Positions 8,414 through 17,055 of a DNA stretch of 64,000 nt are shown here, one piece after another. This DNA comes from Alkalicoccus halolimnae (lineage in GTDB: Bacteria > Bacillota > Bacilli > Bacillales > Salisediminibacteriaceae), in contig NZ_CP144914.1 of the NCBI RefSeq assembly GCF_008014775.2, positions 682,001 to 746,000 of the forward strand, given 5' to 3'. Both the position numbers and the translations under genes were made by a program. A model generated the notes under the pieces. The model had not been told where the DNA came from. It made no database searches and saw only the letters and a program-made list of their open reading frames with translations. Position 1 is the first letter of the stretch. Each line of letters begins with the position of its first letter.

Positions 8414-8962
8414 ATGCGTCAAGTGGACCATTTTTGGGAGGATGTTCATGATCGGCTTTTAAAAATGATTCAGTCAAAAGTATCAAATCGGGAAGACGCA
8501 AAAGATATTCTTCACAACGTCTACATTAAAATGCAGGAACGGATTGATCAGCTTCGCGATGAAGAAAAATTGGAGTCGTGGCTGTTTCAGCTTACCCGGA
8601 ATACGATTATTGATTATTATCGGGTCCGCCGGCTTCATGCTCCTCTGGAAGAAGAGGAGCTTTTGGAAGAAACGGACGATCCGATGGAAAATTACAATCC
8701 GGAAGTGGCCGCAGCCCTGGCCCGCTACCTTACTCAGCTCCCGCCTGAATATGAAGAGGCGCTGCGCCTGTACGATATCGAAGGATGGAAACATAAGCAG
8801 ATAGCGGAACATCTGGGGATCTCCATATCCGGTTCGAAAACAAGGGTGCAGAGAGGGAGGCAGAAATTAAAGAAGCTCCTGCTCGACTGCTGTGCCGTAA
8901 AACTTGATGCATATGGAAATGCCATTGATTACTATAAAAATCCTCCTAATATGCGACCATAA
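8414..8962 (+). CDS. sigZ: ECF-type RNA polymerase sigma factor SigZ
   Basis: The 182-residue protein has sigma-70 region 2 (residues about 10-75, with AKDILHNVYIKMQERI and WLFQLTRNTIIDYYR) and region 4 (residues about 105-155, with LPPEYEEALRLYDIEGWKHKQIAEHLGIS and SGSKTRVQRGRQKLKKLL). The C-terminal DCCAVKLDAYGNAIDY matches the SigZ subfamily. It directs RNA polymerase to an alternative promoter class; its regulon is poorly defined. No anti-sigma gene is adjacent. The two cysteines of DCC could be a redox or metal sensor, which is inference. The start at 8414 has a GGGAGGGAAGG ribosome binding site. It is divergent from the redoxin gene and upstream of a flavoprotein. Confidence 0.9.
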   Translation: MRQVDHFWEDVHDRLLKMIQSKVSNREDAKDILHNVYIKMQERIDQLRDEEKLESWLFQLTRNTIIDYYRVRRLHAPLEEEELLEETDDPMENYNPEVAAALARYLTQLPPEYEEALRLYDIEGWKHKQIAEHLGISISGSKTRVQRGRQKLKKLLLDCCAVKLDAYGNAIDYYKNPPNMRP

Positions 8963-9001
8963 ACGTCCTGCTTCGTCTACCGGAGTGAAGGGCGTTTTTT
9001 C
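8961..9001 (+). terminator. Terminator after sigZ
   Basis: Imperfect stem AAACGtCC..CTTC / GAAGGGCGTTT with a TTTTTT tract at 8995-9000. It lies between sigZ and the flavoprotein gene, so the latter may have its own promoter or rely on read-through. Confidence 0.65.
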
Positions 9002-9037
9002 CTGTCCTGAAAAAGATGATAAGAAAGGATGAGAGTA

Positions 9038-10303
9038 ATGAATACAAAGCTTCCCATCGCAATTATAGGAGCAGGACCGATTGGGCTGGCGGCCGCGGCT
9101 CATGCCGTATCCAGAGGAGAACGGGTGACTGTAATAGAAGCAGGGACGACAGTAGGAGCGAACATCCGGGAATGGGAACACGTCCGCTTATTTTCCGGGT
9201 GGGAGTATAACATGGATAAAACTGCAGAAAGGCTGCTGGAGAAAACAGACTGGGTAAAGCCGGCGGGGGACATTCATCCGACCGGAGAAGATCTTTACCG
9301 GCAGTACTTGCTGCCCCTGTCACAGACTGATGAGCTGAGGGATTCTATTATGCTGGAAACGAAGCTTATTGCAGCTGGAAGATCCGGCGTGGATAAAGTG
9401 GGCGACGATCGGGAAGAAAGACCGTTCATGCTGCATATAAAGACTAAATCGGGAAGGAAAACGATTCTGGCAAAAGCCGTCATCGATTCCACAGGCACCT
9501 GGAATCAGCCGAATCCGATCGGCAGCGGAGGTATCGAAGCACCCGGAGAAGAGGAAGCATCCTTCTTTATTCAAAAGAATATCCCTGACATCCTGGGGAG
9601 GGAAAGGCGGAGATACATTGATAAAAAAACAGCTGTCATCGGAAACGGGCATTCAGCAATTCATGCCGTGCTGGCCCTGGCGGAACTTAAAAAGGAGCAT
9701 TCCGCAACGGAAATCCACTGGTTTATCCGAGGCAGCGCTCCCCGTTACGGCGGTGGAAAAGCCGATGCCCTGCCTGAAAGAGGAGCGCTCGGCCTGGAAG
9801 TGAAAGCACTGGTGGAAAACGGGGATATCTGCCTTCATACAAATTTCCGTACCGAAGAGGTGGATTGTTCGGAAAACACCGTCTCGCTTGCAGCTGAAGA
9901 CGGCAGAGTATTTGGAGAATTTCAGAATGTGGTCGCGAATACTGGAGCCAGGCCCGACTTTTCCATTACGAGAGAGCTTCGGACATCTACGGATGCAAAA
10001 CTGGAAAGCGTACCGGCGCTCGCACCGCTGATCGATCCAAATATCCACAGCTGCGGCACGGTCCGGCCCCACGGAGAAAAAGAGCTGCGTCAGCCGGAGC
10101 GTAATTTTTATATCGTCGGAGCTAAAAGCTATGGACGGGCACCGACGTTTTTACTCGCTGTCGGATATGAGCAGGTCCGCTCGGTCATTGCTTACCTTAC
10201 CGGTGATAAGGAAGGGGCGGAAAAAACCGGGCTGCATCTTCCGGAAACGGGTGTCTGCTCCTCCAGCAGCCTGCAGATTCCTCTGCAGACGTCCTGCTGC
10301 TGA
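9038..10303 (+). CDS. FAD/NAD(P)-binding flavoprotein oxidoreductase with Cys-rich C-terminus
   Basis: A 421-residue flavoprotein with an N-terminal dinucleotide motif (IAIIGAGPIGLAAAAHA), a second nucleotide-binding motif in the middle (TAVIGNGHSAIHAVLAL) and a GARPD segment near residue 310. This two-Rossmann layout is that of the flavin-containing monooxygenase/thioredoxin-reductase-like superfamily. The C-terminus ends in ...ETGVCSSSSLQIPLQTSCC, putting three cysteines in the last 20 residues, which could bind a thiophilic metal or metalloid or carry a redox pair. Similar Cys-tailed flavoproteins occur in arsenic-related loci as far as I recall, but nothing arsenic-specific lies here. ATG 9038 is chosen over 9029 because the latter lies inside the AAGAAAGGATG ribosome binding site. 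Confidence 0.75.
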   Translation: MNTKLPIAIIGAGPIGLAAAAHAVSRGERVTVIEAGTTVGANIREWEHVRLFSGWEYNMDKTAERLLEKTDWVKPAGDIHPTGEDLYRQYLLPLSQTDELRDSIMLETKLIAAGRSGVDKVGDDREERPFMLHIKTKSGRKTILAKAVIDSTGTWNQPNPIGSGGIEAPGEEEASFFIQKNIPDILGRERRRYIDKKTAVIGNGHSAIHAVLALAELKKEHSATEIHWFIRGSAPRYGGGKADALPERGALGLEVKALVENGDICLHTNFRTEEVDCSENTVSLAAEDGRVFGEFQNVVANTGARPDFSITRELRTSTDAKLESVPALAPLIDPNIHSCGTVRPHGEKELRQPERNFYIVGAKSYGRAPTFLLAVGYEQVRSVIAYLTGDKEGAEKTGLHLPETGVCSSSSLQIPLQTSCC

Positions 10304-10589
10304 CTGACAGTGGCATATTCTGAAAGAAAGCACTTCCTATGGTATGAAAACAGAACCAGGGCATAATGCAATCCAATAAATAAAAAAGCCCCCTCTTCGT
10401 TTAAAAGGGCAGTGTGTAAACAAATATTTCTTTACAGGGTGAATTTTCCGGTCTTCTGTATTAACTATATAAATTGAACTTAATATTTATATAGATAGAA
10501 GGTATGACGAAGAAAGCGGTCTTCCCTATCGAAAGAAAGAAGGGTGTTATCTTTTTGAACGAAAGAGCGTTTTGGCCGGAATAACTGAA

Positions 10590-10800
10590 AAGGAGGACAG
10601 GCCGGTGCAGTGCTCATGGGGCGGCTCCGGGGCGAAGTTAGGTCGAGTCGAAGATCCATCCCGCCCGATCTTAGGGAGGAAGGGATTAGCTGAGGCCGGC
10701 CCTGCGCTCCCACGGAAACGAAATCAGCTGAGTCCGTCCCCTCGGGAAAGCGTCCGTCTGAAACGGAGGTCATTTACCTTATTCGTTTATTTTATAGATT
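10590..10800 (+). repeat. Module B repeat copy
   Basis: Contains GTGCTCATGGGGCGGCTCCGGGGCG, GAAGATCCATCCCGCCCG, GGGATTAGCTGAGGCCGGCC and a CGGGAAAGCGTCCGTCTG end. The end resembles variant C. Part of the 780-bp gene-free gap 10304-11080. Confidence 0.8.
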
Positions 10801-10849
10801 GTCTTCTATTATGAAATTAATTTACGTAACAGGACTTTGTCTAAAGTAT

Positions 10850-10933
10850 GGAGGCTTGTCCCATAACGATATGGGCACAGTTTCGCACGGACAAAAGCCA
10901 GTTAGCCAAATCCCAGTCTAACTGGCTTTTTTA
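10850..10933 (+). ncRNA. Candidate structured RNA ending in an intrinsic terminator
   Basis: GGCTTGTCC (10852-10860) can pair with GGACAA..GCC (10889-10899), enclosing a small hairpin CCATA-ACGA-TATGG and a GCAC-rich joining region. The 3' strand of this outer helix overlaps the 5' arm of a strong terminator (AAAAGCCAGTTAG at 10893-10905 with 10918-10930, then TTTTTT). The two structures are mutually exclusive, as in riboswitch leaders, yet no gene follows on this strand. I could not match it to a known class. Confidence 0.4.
10893..10933 (+). terminator. Intrinsic terminator
   Basis: A 13-bp perfect stem, AAAAGCCAGTTAG with CTAACTGGCTTTT, followed by T residues. Confidence 0.85.
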
Positions 10934-10962
10934 ACATCTTGCCCGGCTCCGCGCGTGCTTTC

Positions 10963-11000
10963 GAGGCTGTCTCGATATAACTTTTGAGACAGCCTCTTTT
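10963..11000 (+). terminator. Second tandem terminator
   Basis: An 11-bp perfect stem GAGGCTGTCTC (10963-10973) with GAGACAGCCTC (10986-10996) and a TTTT tract. It follows the previous terminator by 30 bp. Confidence 0.8.
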
Positions 11001-11037
11001 CACTGTACGGTCAAAGTCCGTTCAGCTGTATGGAATG

Positions 11038-11075
11038 AAAAAAAGCCTTCCGGCGCCCGGAAGCGCCGGAAGGCT
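11038..11075 (-). terminator. Terminator of hmp
   Basis: On the minus strand, a 13-bp GC-rich stem (11075-11063 with 11056-11044) followed by TTTTTT. Confidence 0.9.
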
Positions 11076-11080
11076 CATGA

Positions 11081-12262
11081 TTATTTGTTTTCGACGAGGG
11101 TCATTGTCGGGCCGAAGAATTCATAGGAAATCTGATTCGATGAAATACCGAGATCTTTCAGCATATCGTATACCGACTGCATAAACAGTTCCGGTCCGCA
11201 TAAATAGTATTCCGCCTGCTCCTGTGGCAGGAAGGATGCCAGCGCTTCGGGGGTTAAGCGCCCCTTAAAGTCACCGGCGTCGATGTTCTCCGGCTCTTCG
11301 TAACAGACGATGTGGCGGATGTGGCTGTCTTCTTTTAACACATGAATTTCTTCTGCGAGTCCATGTACATTTTCGTTACGGACGGCCTGTACAAACGTAA
11401 CCGGACGCTCCGGCTGACTTTCGCGGACGCGCTTATACATGCTGAGAAGCGGAGTGACACCGACTCCTCCGCTGATAAGAATAAGCGGTGAATGAGCTTC
11501 TTTTACGGTGAAATCTCCCGCCGGAGCACTGATGTAGATGCTGTCCTCTGCATTAACCTGATCATGAAGATAGTTGGAAACAATTCCTTCAGGATTATTT
11601 TCCCGCTTCACGCTGATGCGGTAATGATTTTTTCCTGGAGCATCGGATAAGGAATACTGGCGGATATGACGGTACTTTTCTCCCGGAATACTTGCTTCGA
11701 TGCTGATATACTGTCCGGGCTGAAACAGAGGCAGAGGACCGCCGTCTGCCGGAGAAAAATAAAAGGAATAAATTTCATCACTTTCTCTTACTTTGCTGCT
11801 TACCTTCATTTCCCGGAATCCATCCCATCCGGCCTGCTCGTACATTTCTTTTTCCACCTGGATAAAGACATCAGCTATGATTCCGTATGCGGCCCCCCAT
11901 GCTTCAATTACCGGGTCATCCGAGTTCAGTCCGAGCTCATCCTGCATGGCCTGCAGCAGATATTCACCCACGATAGGATAGTGCTCTTCTTTCACACCGA
12001 TGCTGCGGTGTTTGTGAGCGATCTGCTTTACTACCGGCAGAATTGATTCCAGATTTTCAATATTTGAGGCTGCCTGATACAAGGAATATGCAAGCGCTTT
12101 CGGCTGATCGCCTGTTTCTTGATTTACATGGTTAAATAAATTAAGCAGTTCCGGGTGGTCGTTGAAAAGCTGCCTGTAAAAACGGGTGGTAACCTTTACA
12201 CCGTGCTCTTCCAATACGGGAACCGTGGATGTGATGACAGTCATCTGCTCATTCGTTAACAT
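11081..12262 (-). CDS. hmp: Flavohaemoprotein, nitric oxide dioxygenase
   Basis: The 393-residue protein has an N-terminal globin domain (about 1-140; proximal histidine region QIAHKHRSIGV), an FAD-binding domain with RQYSLSD and an NAD-binding domain with GGVGVTPLLSMY. This is full-length Hmp, which oxidises NO to nitrate with O2 and NAD(P)H in the cytosol. ATG 12262 is chosen because AAAGGAGGGG lies just upstream. It is divergent from nsrR, the NO-sensing repressor, so control by NsrR is expected. Confidence 0.95.
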   Translation of the reverse strand: MLTNEQMTVITSTVPVLEEHGVKVTTRFYRQLFNDHPELLNLFNHVNQETGDQPKALAYSLYQAASNIENLESILPVVKQIAHKHRSIGVKEEHYPIVGEYLLQAMQDELGLNSDDPVIEAWGAAYGIIADVFIQVEKEMYEQAGWDGFREMKVSSKVRESDEIYSFYFSPADGGPLPLFQPGQYISIEASIPGEKYRHIRQYSLSDAPGKNHYRISVKRENNPEGIVSNYLHDQVNAEDSIYISAPAGDFTVKEAHSPLILISGGVGVTPLLSMYKRVRESQPERPVTFVQAVRNENVHGLAEEIHVLKEDSHIRHIVCYEEPENIDAGDFKGRLTPEALASFLPQEQAEYYLCGPELFMQSVYDMLKDLGISSNQISYEFFGPTMTLVENK

Positions 12263-12311
12263 GAATACCCCTCCTTTAGTCTTACTATATTGAATCATGT
12301 TGGAAATAATA

Positions 12312-12334
12312 AAGCAATATATAAAATGAATCTT
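12312..12334 (-). promoter_or_regulatory. Possible NsrR operator in the hmp-nsrR gap
   Basis: On the minus strand AAGATTCATTT-T-ATATATTGCTT. The first half matches the known NsrR half-site AANATGCATTT at all but one position; the second half is degenerate. Placement between hmp and nsrR supports it, the sequence match alone is weak. Confidence 0.35.
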
Positions 12335-12419
12335 TAACGGAATGTTCACATATTCAAATCTCAACAGAATCTCACTCTACTGTGCTAAAATAAAGAATAG
12401 AGAACGAGGGGGTCTTCAG

Positions 12420-12848
12420 ATGCATTTAACACAATATACGGATTACTCGCTAAGAGTGCTCATGTATACAGCAGTAAAACAGGAAAAAGAGCTTTCACAG
12501 ATCAGGGAGATATCCGAGGCTTACCTCATCTCCAAAAATCATCTGATGAAAGTCGTTTATCAGCTAGGCAAGCTTGGCTATATTGAGACAGTCCGCGGCA
12601 GAAACGGCGGTATCCGCCTTTTGAAACGACCGGAAGAAATTAATATTGGCAAGGTTGTCAGGGAGACGGAAGATAATTTTCATATCGTGGAGTGTTTTGA
12701 CTCGGAACGAAATCAATGCCCTATCACGTCAGTATGTAAGCTTCAGTTTGCTCTCGGCGACGCCCTTCAGGCGTATTTAAAAGTACTTGATCAATACACG
12801 CTCGCTGATATAACTAAAAACAAGGAAGAACTGGCCGCACTTTTATAA
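12420..12848 (+). CDS. nsrR: Rrf2-family nitric oxide-sensing repressor NsrR
   Basis: The 142-residue protein has the Rrf2 winged-helix N-terminus (MHLTQYTDYSLRVLMYTA, SKNHLMKVVYQLGKLGYIETVRGRNGGIRL) and the three iron-sulfur cysteines Cys92, Cys100 and Cys106. In NsrR this 4Fe-4S cluster reacts with NO, relieving repression of genes such as hmp, which is its divergent neighbour. ATG 12420 follows GAGGGGG. A terminator hairpin overlaps the 3' end of the gene. Confidence 0.92.
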   Translation: MHLTQYTDYSLRVLMYTAVKQEKELSQIREISEAYLISKNHLMKVVYQLGKLGYIETVRGRNGGIRLLKRPEEINIGKVVRETEDNFHIVECFDSERNQCPITSVCKLQFALGDALQAYLKVLDQYTLADITKNKEELAALL

Positions 12849-12862
12849 ACTGCGGCTTTTTT
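12834..12862 (+). terminator. Terminator overlapping the end of nsrR
   Basis: Stem GCCGCA (12834-12839) with TGCGGC (12851-12856), followed by TTTTTT. The 5' arm is inside the last codons of nsrR. Confidence 0.75.
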
Positions 12863-12914
12863 AAATAGCGTCGCATGAACATAATACAAACGAGAATTGA
12901 AAAACAACGCAGAG

Positions 12915-13170
12915 CTTAAACCAAGAACCGCATGCAGAAGCCTTGGGCCATGAGGCATGAAAATGGACTTTTACAGGAATGGAACTTCTCTTCTATACAG
13001 ATTGAATCAATGATGTTCAAGAATGAGGTTTCTTTATTATAAGACGGTTTTTTTTACCGTGAGCTGCAGTGGACATGGGGCGACTCCGGCCCGCCCGGAA
13101 AGCGTCCCCATGGAAACGAAAGCACACGTTCACCGATTTTCTACTTTATTTTCAAGGTAGCCTTATTTTT
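12915..13170 (+). repeat. Module B repeat copy with internal deletion
   Basis: Begins GCATGCAGAAGCCTTGGGCCATGAGGCATGAAAATGG, continues to GTGGACATGGGGCGACTCCGG and jumps directly to CCCGCCCGGAAAGCGTCCCCATGG, ending CTACTTTATTTTCAAGG. The middle 90 bp of the core are absent. Confidence 0.8.
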
Positions 13171-13224
13171 AAAGCAGACTTAGAATTAAGTGAATAAATG
13201 GTCTTATTTAAAAGGAAAATTGAA

Positions 13225-13350
13225 ATGGAAGACGGCGACTCTGCCGGGATCAGCGCAGTCTGAAAATCCATTCTGACGAAGCTTTGCGGAGGAAGAATTA
13301 GTTGAAGACAAGCCCCGCAGAAAGCGTCCGTCTGAAATGAAAATCACTTA
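13225..13350 (+). repeat. Variant C repeat
   Basis: GGCGACTCTGCCGGGATCAG ... CATTCTGACG ... CCCCGCAGAAAGCGTCCGTCTGAAATG. Same type as 3228-3345 and placed directly after a module B copy. Confidence 0.65.
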
Positions 13351-13442
13351 CAATTATCGGATATTTTATAACAAAAAGTAATTAGGAAATTAGCTCATAT
13401 TATGAAATTTATTCAGCTCGAAAAGAGAGGAGGACAGGGAAT

Positions 13443-14942
13443 TTGTTTGAAACAGTACAGTCGGATACGTTTGTATTATTATCAGCTCTTATATTGATAA
13501 GCGGTGTCTTTGCAGCTAAATTTTCAAACCGGATCGGCCTTCCTTCCCTCGTCCTGTTTATCCTCGTAGGAATGGCACTGGGCAGCGACGGACTGGGGAT
13601 TATCCCTTTTGACAGTCCCGAATTTGCGCAGGTCGTCGGGATATTTGCCCTCGTTATCATCCTTTTTGAAGGTGGTCTGCAGACGAAATTCTCCACGGTT
13701 CGTTCCGTGGCTCTTCCGGCCGTTTCCCTTGCCACCTTTGGAGTACTGATAACTTCCGCTGTCGTAGGTTTTACAGCCTTTCTTATTTTTGATATTACCC
13801 TTCTGCAGGCATTCCTGCTCGGCGCCATTGTCGGCTCCACGGATGCTGCCGCAGTATTTGCGGCTTTAAAAGAAAGGAATATCAAAGCGAAGATGGGAGC
13901 GACGCTGGAGGCGGAATCAGGCACGAACGATCCAATGGCCGTGTTTTTGACGATCAGCTTTATCGAGCTGATTGTCGTACCGGAAACATCACTTCTGGGA
14001 CTTGTACCTTCCTTTTTCTGGCAGATGGGTATTGGACTTTTGATGGGCTATGGGATCGGGAAACTGGCATCTCTTTCCATTAACAGAATTAATCTTGAAT
14101 CGAGTGGCCTGTACCCGATATTTTCGGTGGCATTTGCGCTTCTTACGTATGGAGCAGCCTCTTCTATTGGAGCAAGCGGGTTCCTTGCTGTTTATGCGGC
14201 GGCGCTGGTGATCGGAAATACAGAACTTACGTATCGTTACTCTATCTTTCAGTTTAACGAAGGTTTTGCCTGGATGTCGCAGATACTTATGTTCATTCTT
14301 CTCGGACTGCTCGTCTTCCCGGCGGAACTTTTCCAGTGGGAGGTAATCGGAGGCGGACTGCTGCTTTCTGTTGTTCTTATATTAGTGGCGAGACCGGCTG
14401 CCGTCTTTTTGACAACGATGGGAATGGGCTACCGGTGGAATGAGAAATTGTTTATTTCCTGGGCCGGTCTGCGTGGAGCGGTGCCGATTATCCTGGCAAC
14501 CTTCCCGATCGTGGCCGGTGTTGAGGGCAGTATCTTTTTCTTTAATGTTGTCTTCTTTATCGTCCTCACGTCAGCACTTGTGCAGGGGACGTCTATTTCC
14601 TGGGTGGCGAAAAAACTTGATCTGACCGGGCCGAGGAAAAATACGCCGCACCACTCCATTGAACTGATTTCGATGGGGAAGGCAAACGCAGAAATGGTCC
14701 AGTTTAATGTTGATAACGACGCAGCGATCGCAGGGAAAAAACTTAAGGATATTTCATTCCCGCAGAAAGCAAATATCAGCGCGATCGTAAGGGAAGAAAA
14801 ACTGATTACTCCATATGGGGAAACGGAAATCAGGGCAGGGGACTTCCTCTATATCCTCGTCTCCACCAAACACGAAAAAGAATTGAAAAAAGTTCTTGAA
14901 GCGAAACGGTACCCGTTCACTTCTTCAGGTCCGGCTGAATAA
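13443..14942 (+). CDS. Potassium/proton antiporter, NhaP2/CvrA type
   Basis: A 499-residue protein with about 12-13 membrane segments of the CPA1 exchanger fold (SRIGLPSLVLFILVG-like start, LLGAIVGSTDAAAVF, GTNDPMAVFLT, SWAGLRGAVPIILATFPIV), then a cytosolic RCK_C/TrkA_C domain at residues about 400-490. This is the layout of NhaP2/CvrA K+/H+ antiporters. The start is TTG 13443, supported by GAGAGGAGG with 9-nt spacing. It is likely to export K+ when osmolarity or pH changes; the ion is inferred from the RCK domain. Confidence 0.85.
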   Translation: MFETVQSDTFVLLSALILISGVFAAKFSNRIGLPSLVLFILVGMALGSDGLGIIPFDSPEFAQVVGIFALVIILFEGGLQTKFSTVRSVALPAVSLATFGVLITSAVVGFTAFLIFDITLLQAFLLGAIVGSTDAAAVFAALKERNIKAKMGATLEAESGTNDPMAVFLTISFIELIVVPETSLLGLVPSFFWQMGIGLLMGYGIGKLASLSINRINLESSGLYPIFSVAFALLTYGAASSIGASGFLAVYAAALVIGNTELTYRYSIFQFNEGFAWMSQILMFILLGLLVFPAELFQWEVIGGGLLLSVVLILVARPAAVFLTTMGMGYRWNEKLFISWAGLRGAVPIILATFPIVAGVEGSIFFFNVVFFIVLTSALVQGTSISWVAKKLDLTGPRKNTPHHSIELISMGKANAEMVQFNVDNDAAIAGKKLKDISFPQKANISAIVREEKLITPYGETEIRAGDFLYILVSTKHEKELKKVLEAKRYPFTSSGPAE

Positions 14943-15019
14943 TCAGCCGGGCTTATTTTACTTTTGAGCGATGCTTAATATATACTCAACGCGAAGACAA
15001 CTTCTAAGGAGGATGCATA

Positions 15020-15559
15020 ATGAGCGGACAACGAGGGATGGTTTTAGTTCACACCGGAAATGGAAAAGGGAAAACAACTTCCGCATTGGGAATCGCACTG
15101 CGAAGTGTCGGACGGGGGATGAGTGTACATATACTTCAGTTTATTAAATCCCCGGAGCGGACGTACGGAGAGGAACTGGCTTTAAAAAAACTCGGTGTGG
15201 AAATGAAGCAGCTCGGCATCGGCTTTACATGGACAAAGACGCCGGAAGAACACCGCAGAGCACTCGAAAAGGGGTGGCCGCAGGCAAAAGAAGCACTGCT
15301 GAGCGGGAAATATGACGTTGTGATCTGGGATGAACTGAACAATGCTTTGGCAATAGATAAGTTCCCGGTAGACGATGTTCTGCCTATCGCCGACGTGATT
15401 GAAACGATCCGCAAAAAGCCGGAGCACGTGCATCTCATTATAACCGGGCGCGGCGCGAAGCAGGAAATTAAAGACGAAGCGGACCTCGTTTCCGTTATCG
15501 ATGTCGAAAAGCATTACTACGATGAAGGAATACCAGCTATCAAAGGTATTGAATTTTAA
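15020..15559 (+). CDS. cobO: Cob(I)yrinic acid a,c-diamide adenosyltransferase
   Basis: The 179-residue CobA/CobO/BtuR-type enzyme has the P-loop HTGNGKGKTTSALG (residues 11-24) and the DELNNAL motif near residue 110. It transfers the adenosyl group of ATP to the cobalt of corrinoids. Start ATG follows AAGGAGG. Its TAA shares an A with the ATG of cobQ, indicating translational coupling. Confidence 0.93.
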   Translation: MSGQRGMVLVHTGNGKGKTTSALGIALRSVGRGMSVHILQFIKSPERTYGEELALKKLGVEMKQLGIGFTWTKTPEEHRRALEKGWPQAKEALLSGKYDVVIWDELNNALAIDKFPVDDVLPIADVIETIRKKPEHVHLIITGRGAKQEIKDEADLVSVIDVEKHYYDEGIPAIKGIEF

Positions 15560-17055
15560 TGAAGGCGCTGCCTGTAATGATTCAGGGAACGCATTCTGAT
15601 GCTGGGAAAAGTATGACAGCGGCTGCTTTATGCCGGATTTTTGCGGAAGACGGCTGGAAAACGGCTCCCTTTAAATCGCAGAATATGGCACTGAATTCCT
15701 ACATCACAAAAGATGGGAAAGAGATTGGCAGAGCGCAGGGGGTGCAGGCAGAAGCGGCGGGAATCGAAGCAACGACGGACATGAACCCTATATTAATAAA
15801 ACCGTCGGCAGAAGCGAGCGCACAGATTGTCGTTCACGGCAGGCCGCTGCGGACGATGCAGGCCGGTGAATACCGGCAGGATTACTACGAAACCGGCCTG
15901 AAGGTGATTGAGCAGGCCTACAGAAACCTGGAAAACAATTACGAAAGAATCGTCATTGAAGGGGCGGGAAGCCCGGCAGAGATCAACTTAAATGACCGCG
16001 AACTCGTAAATATGAAAGTCGCGGAAATAGCGGACTCCCCGGTTATTCTCGTGAGTGACATCGACCGCGGCGGCGTTTTCGCGAGCATCGTCGGGACGCT
16101 GCAGCTTTTAACAGAGCAGGAGCGCCGGCGCGTCGCGGGGATTATTATCAACAAGTTCCGGGGAGACATTTCCCTTCTCGAACCGGGAATGGACTGGCTG
16201 GAAAGCTACACGGGAAAGCCGGTGTTCGGAGTGCTTCCGTATATAGAAGACCTGGCGCTGGAAGAGGAGGACTCGCTCGGGTTATCAAAGTATGAGTCAG
16301 CCGGGAGCGGAGAGGAAATTGATATTGCTGTCATTTCCTATCCGCGTATTTCCAATTATACCGATGTGGACCCTCTCGTCCATGAACCGGACTGCCGCGT
16401 ACGTTTCGTGCGCAGCGCATCCGATCTGGGCGAACCGGATCTGATCATTCTCCCAGGAAGCAAATCAACGACGGCTGATCTGACTTATCTCAGGGAAAAA
16501 GGGTTTCCGGATAAGCTGCAAAAACTCCAGAATAAAACTAGAATTGTTGGAATCTGCGGAGGCTTTCAGATGCTTGGCCACACGATAGCGGATCCTGAAG
16601 GGGTGGAATCTACGGAACGGGAGACGTCGGGTTTAAGCTTTTTTCCTACGATGTACACCCAGCTTTCCCGTGAAAAAGTAACCGTTCACGCCGCCGGAAA
16701 ACTGCATCTTGACGGAAAGAGCATCGACGTAAAAGGATACGAAATTCATATGGGACTGACGGAGCATCAGGAAAACCCCTGGATAGAAAAAGCAGACGGC
16801 ACTTTTGACGGCATACGGAATGGACATACAGCCGGAAGCTATTTCCACGGCTTGTTTCATAACGATGAATGGAGACATGCTTATTTGAACGGGATACGAA
16901 AAGAAAAAAATCTTCCGTCTATAGAGCGTCCGCAGTTCGGTACTATACGGGAGAACTCATTTCAAAAACTGGCAGCAGCATTCCGGGAGCATATTGATAT
17001 GGAGAAATTAGAAGCAGCGATGCTGCATCACCGAGAGGAGCTTTGCGATGAGTAA
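15559..17055 (+). CDS. cobQ: Cobyric acid synthase
   Basis: The 498-residue protein has the N-terminal ATP-binding domain of the BioD/CobQ type (MIQGTHSDAGKSMTAAALCRIF) and a C-terminal glutamine amidotransferase domain with the nucleophile in VGICGGFQMLG and a histidine in SYFHGLFHNDEW. It amidates four side chains of adenosylcobyrinic a,c-diamide. Length is normal. It overlaps cobO by one base and cobT by 8 bases. Confidence 0.95.
   Translation: MKALPVMIQGTHSDAGKSMTAAALCRIFAEDGWKTAPFKSQNMALNSYITKDGKEIGRAQGVQAEAAGIEATTDMNPILIKPSAEASAQIVVHGRPLRTMQAGEYRQDYYETGLKVIEQAYRNLENNYERIVIEGAGSPAEINLNDRELVNMKVAEIADSPVILVSDIDRGGVFASIVGTLQLLTEQERRRVAGIIINKFRGDISLLEPGMDWLESYTGKPVFGVLPYIEDLALEEEDSLGLSKYESAGSGEEIDIAVISYPRISNYTDVDPLVHEPDCRVRFVRSASDLGEPDLIILPGSKSTTADLTYLREKGFPDKLQKLQNKTRIVGICGGFQMLGHTIADPEGVESTERETSGLSFFPTMYTQLSREKVTVHAAGKLHLDGKSIDVKGYEIHMGLTEHQENPWIEKADGTFDGIRNGHTAGSYFHGLFHNDEWRHAYLNGIRKEKNLPSIERPQFGTIRENSFQKLAAAFREHIDMEKLEAAMLHHREELCDE

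Noticed and set aside
10852..10899. Purine riboswitch, suggested by GATATGG and GTTTC
   Set aside because: The order resembles the purine aptamer for a few bases only; the P2/P3 loops and TATAAT joining sequence are missing, so I leave the RNA unassigned.
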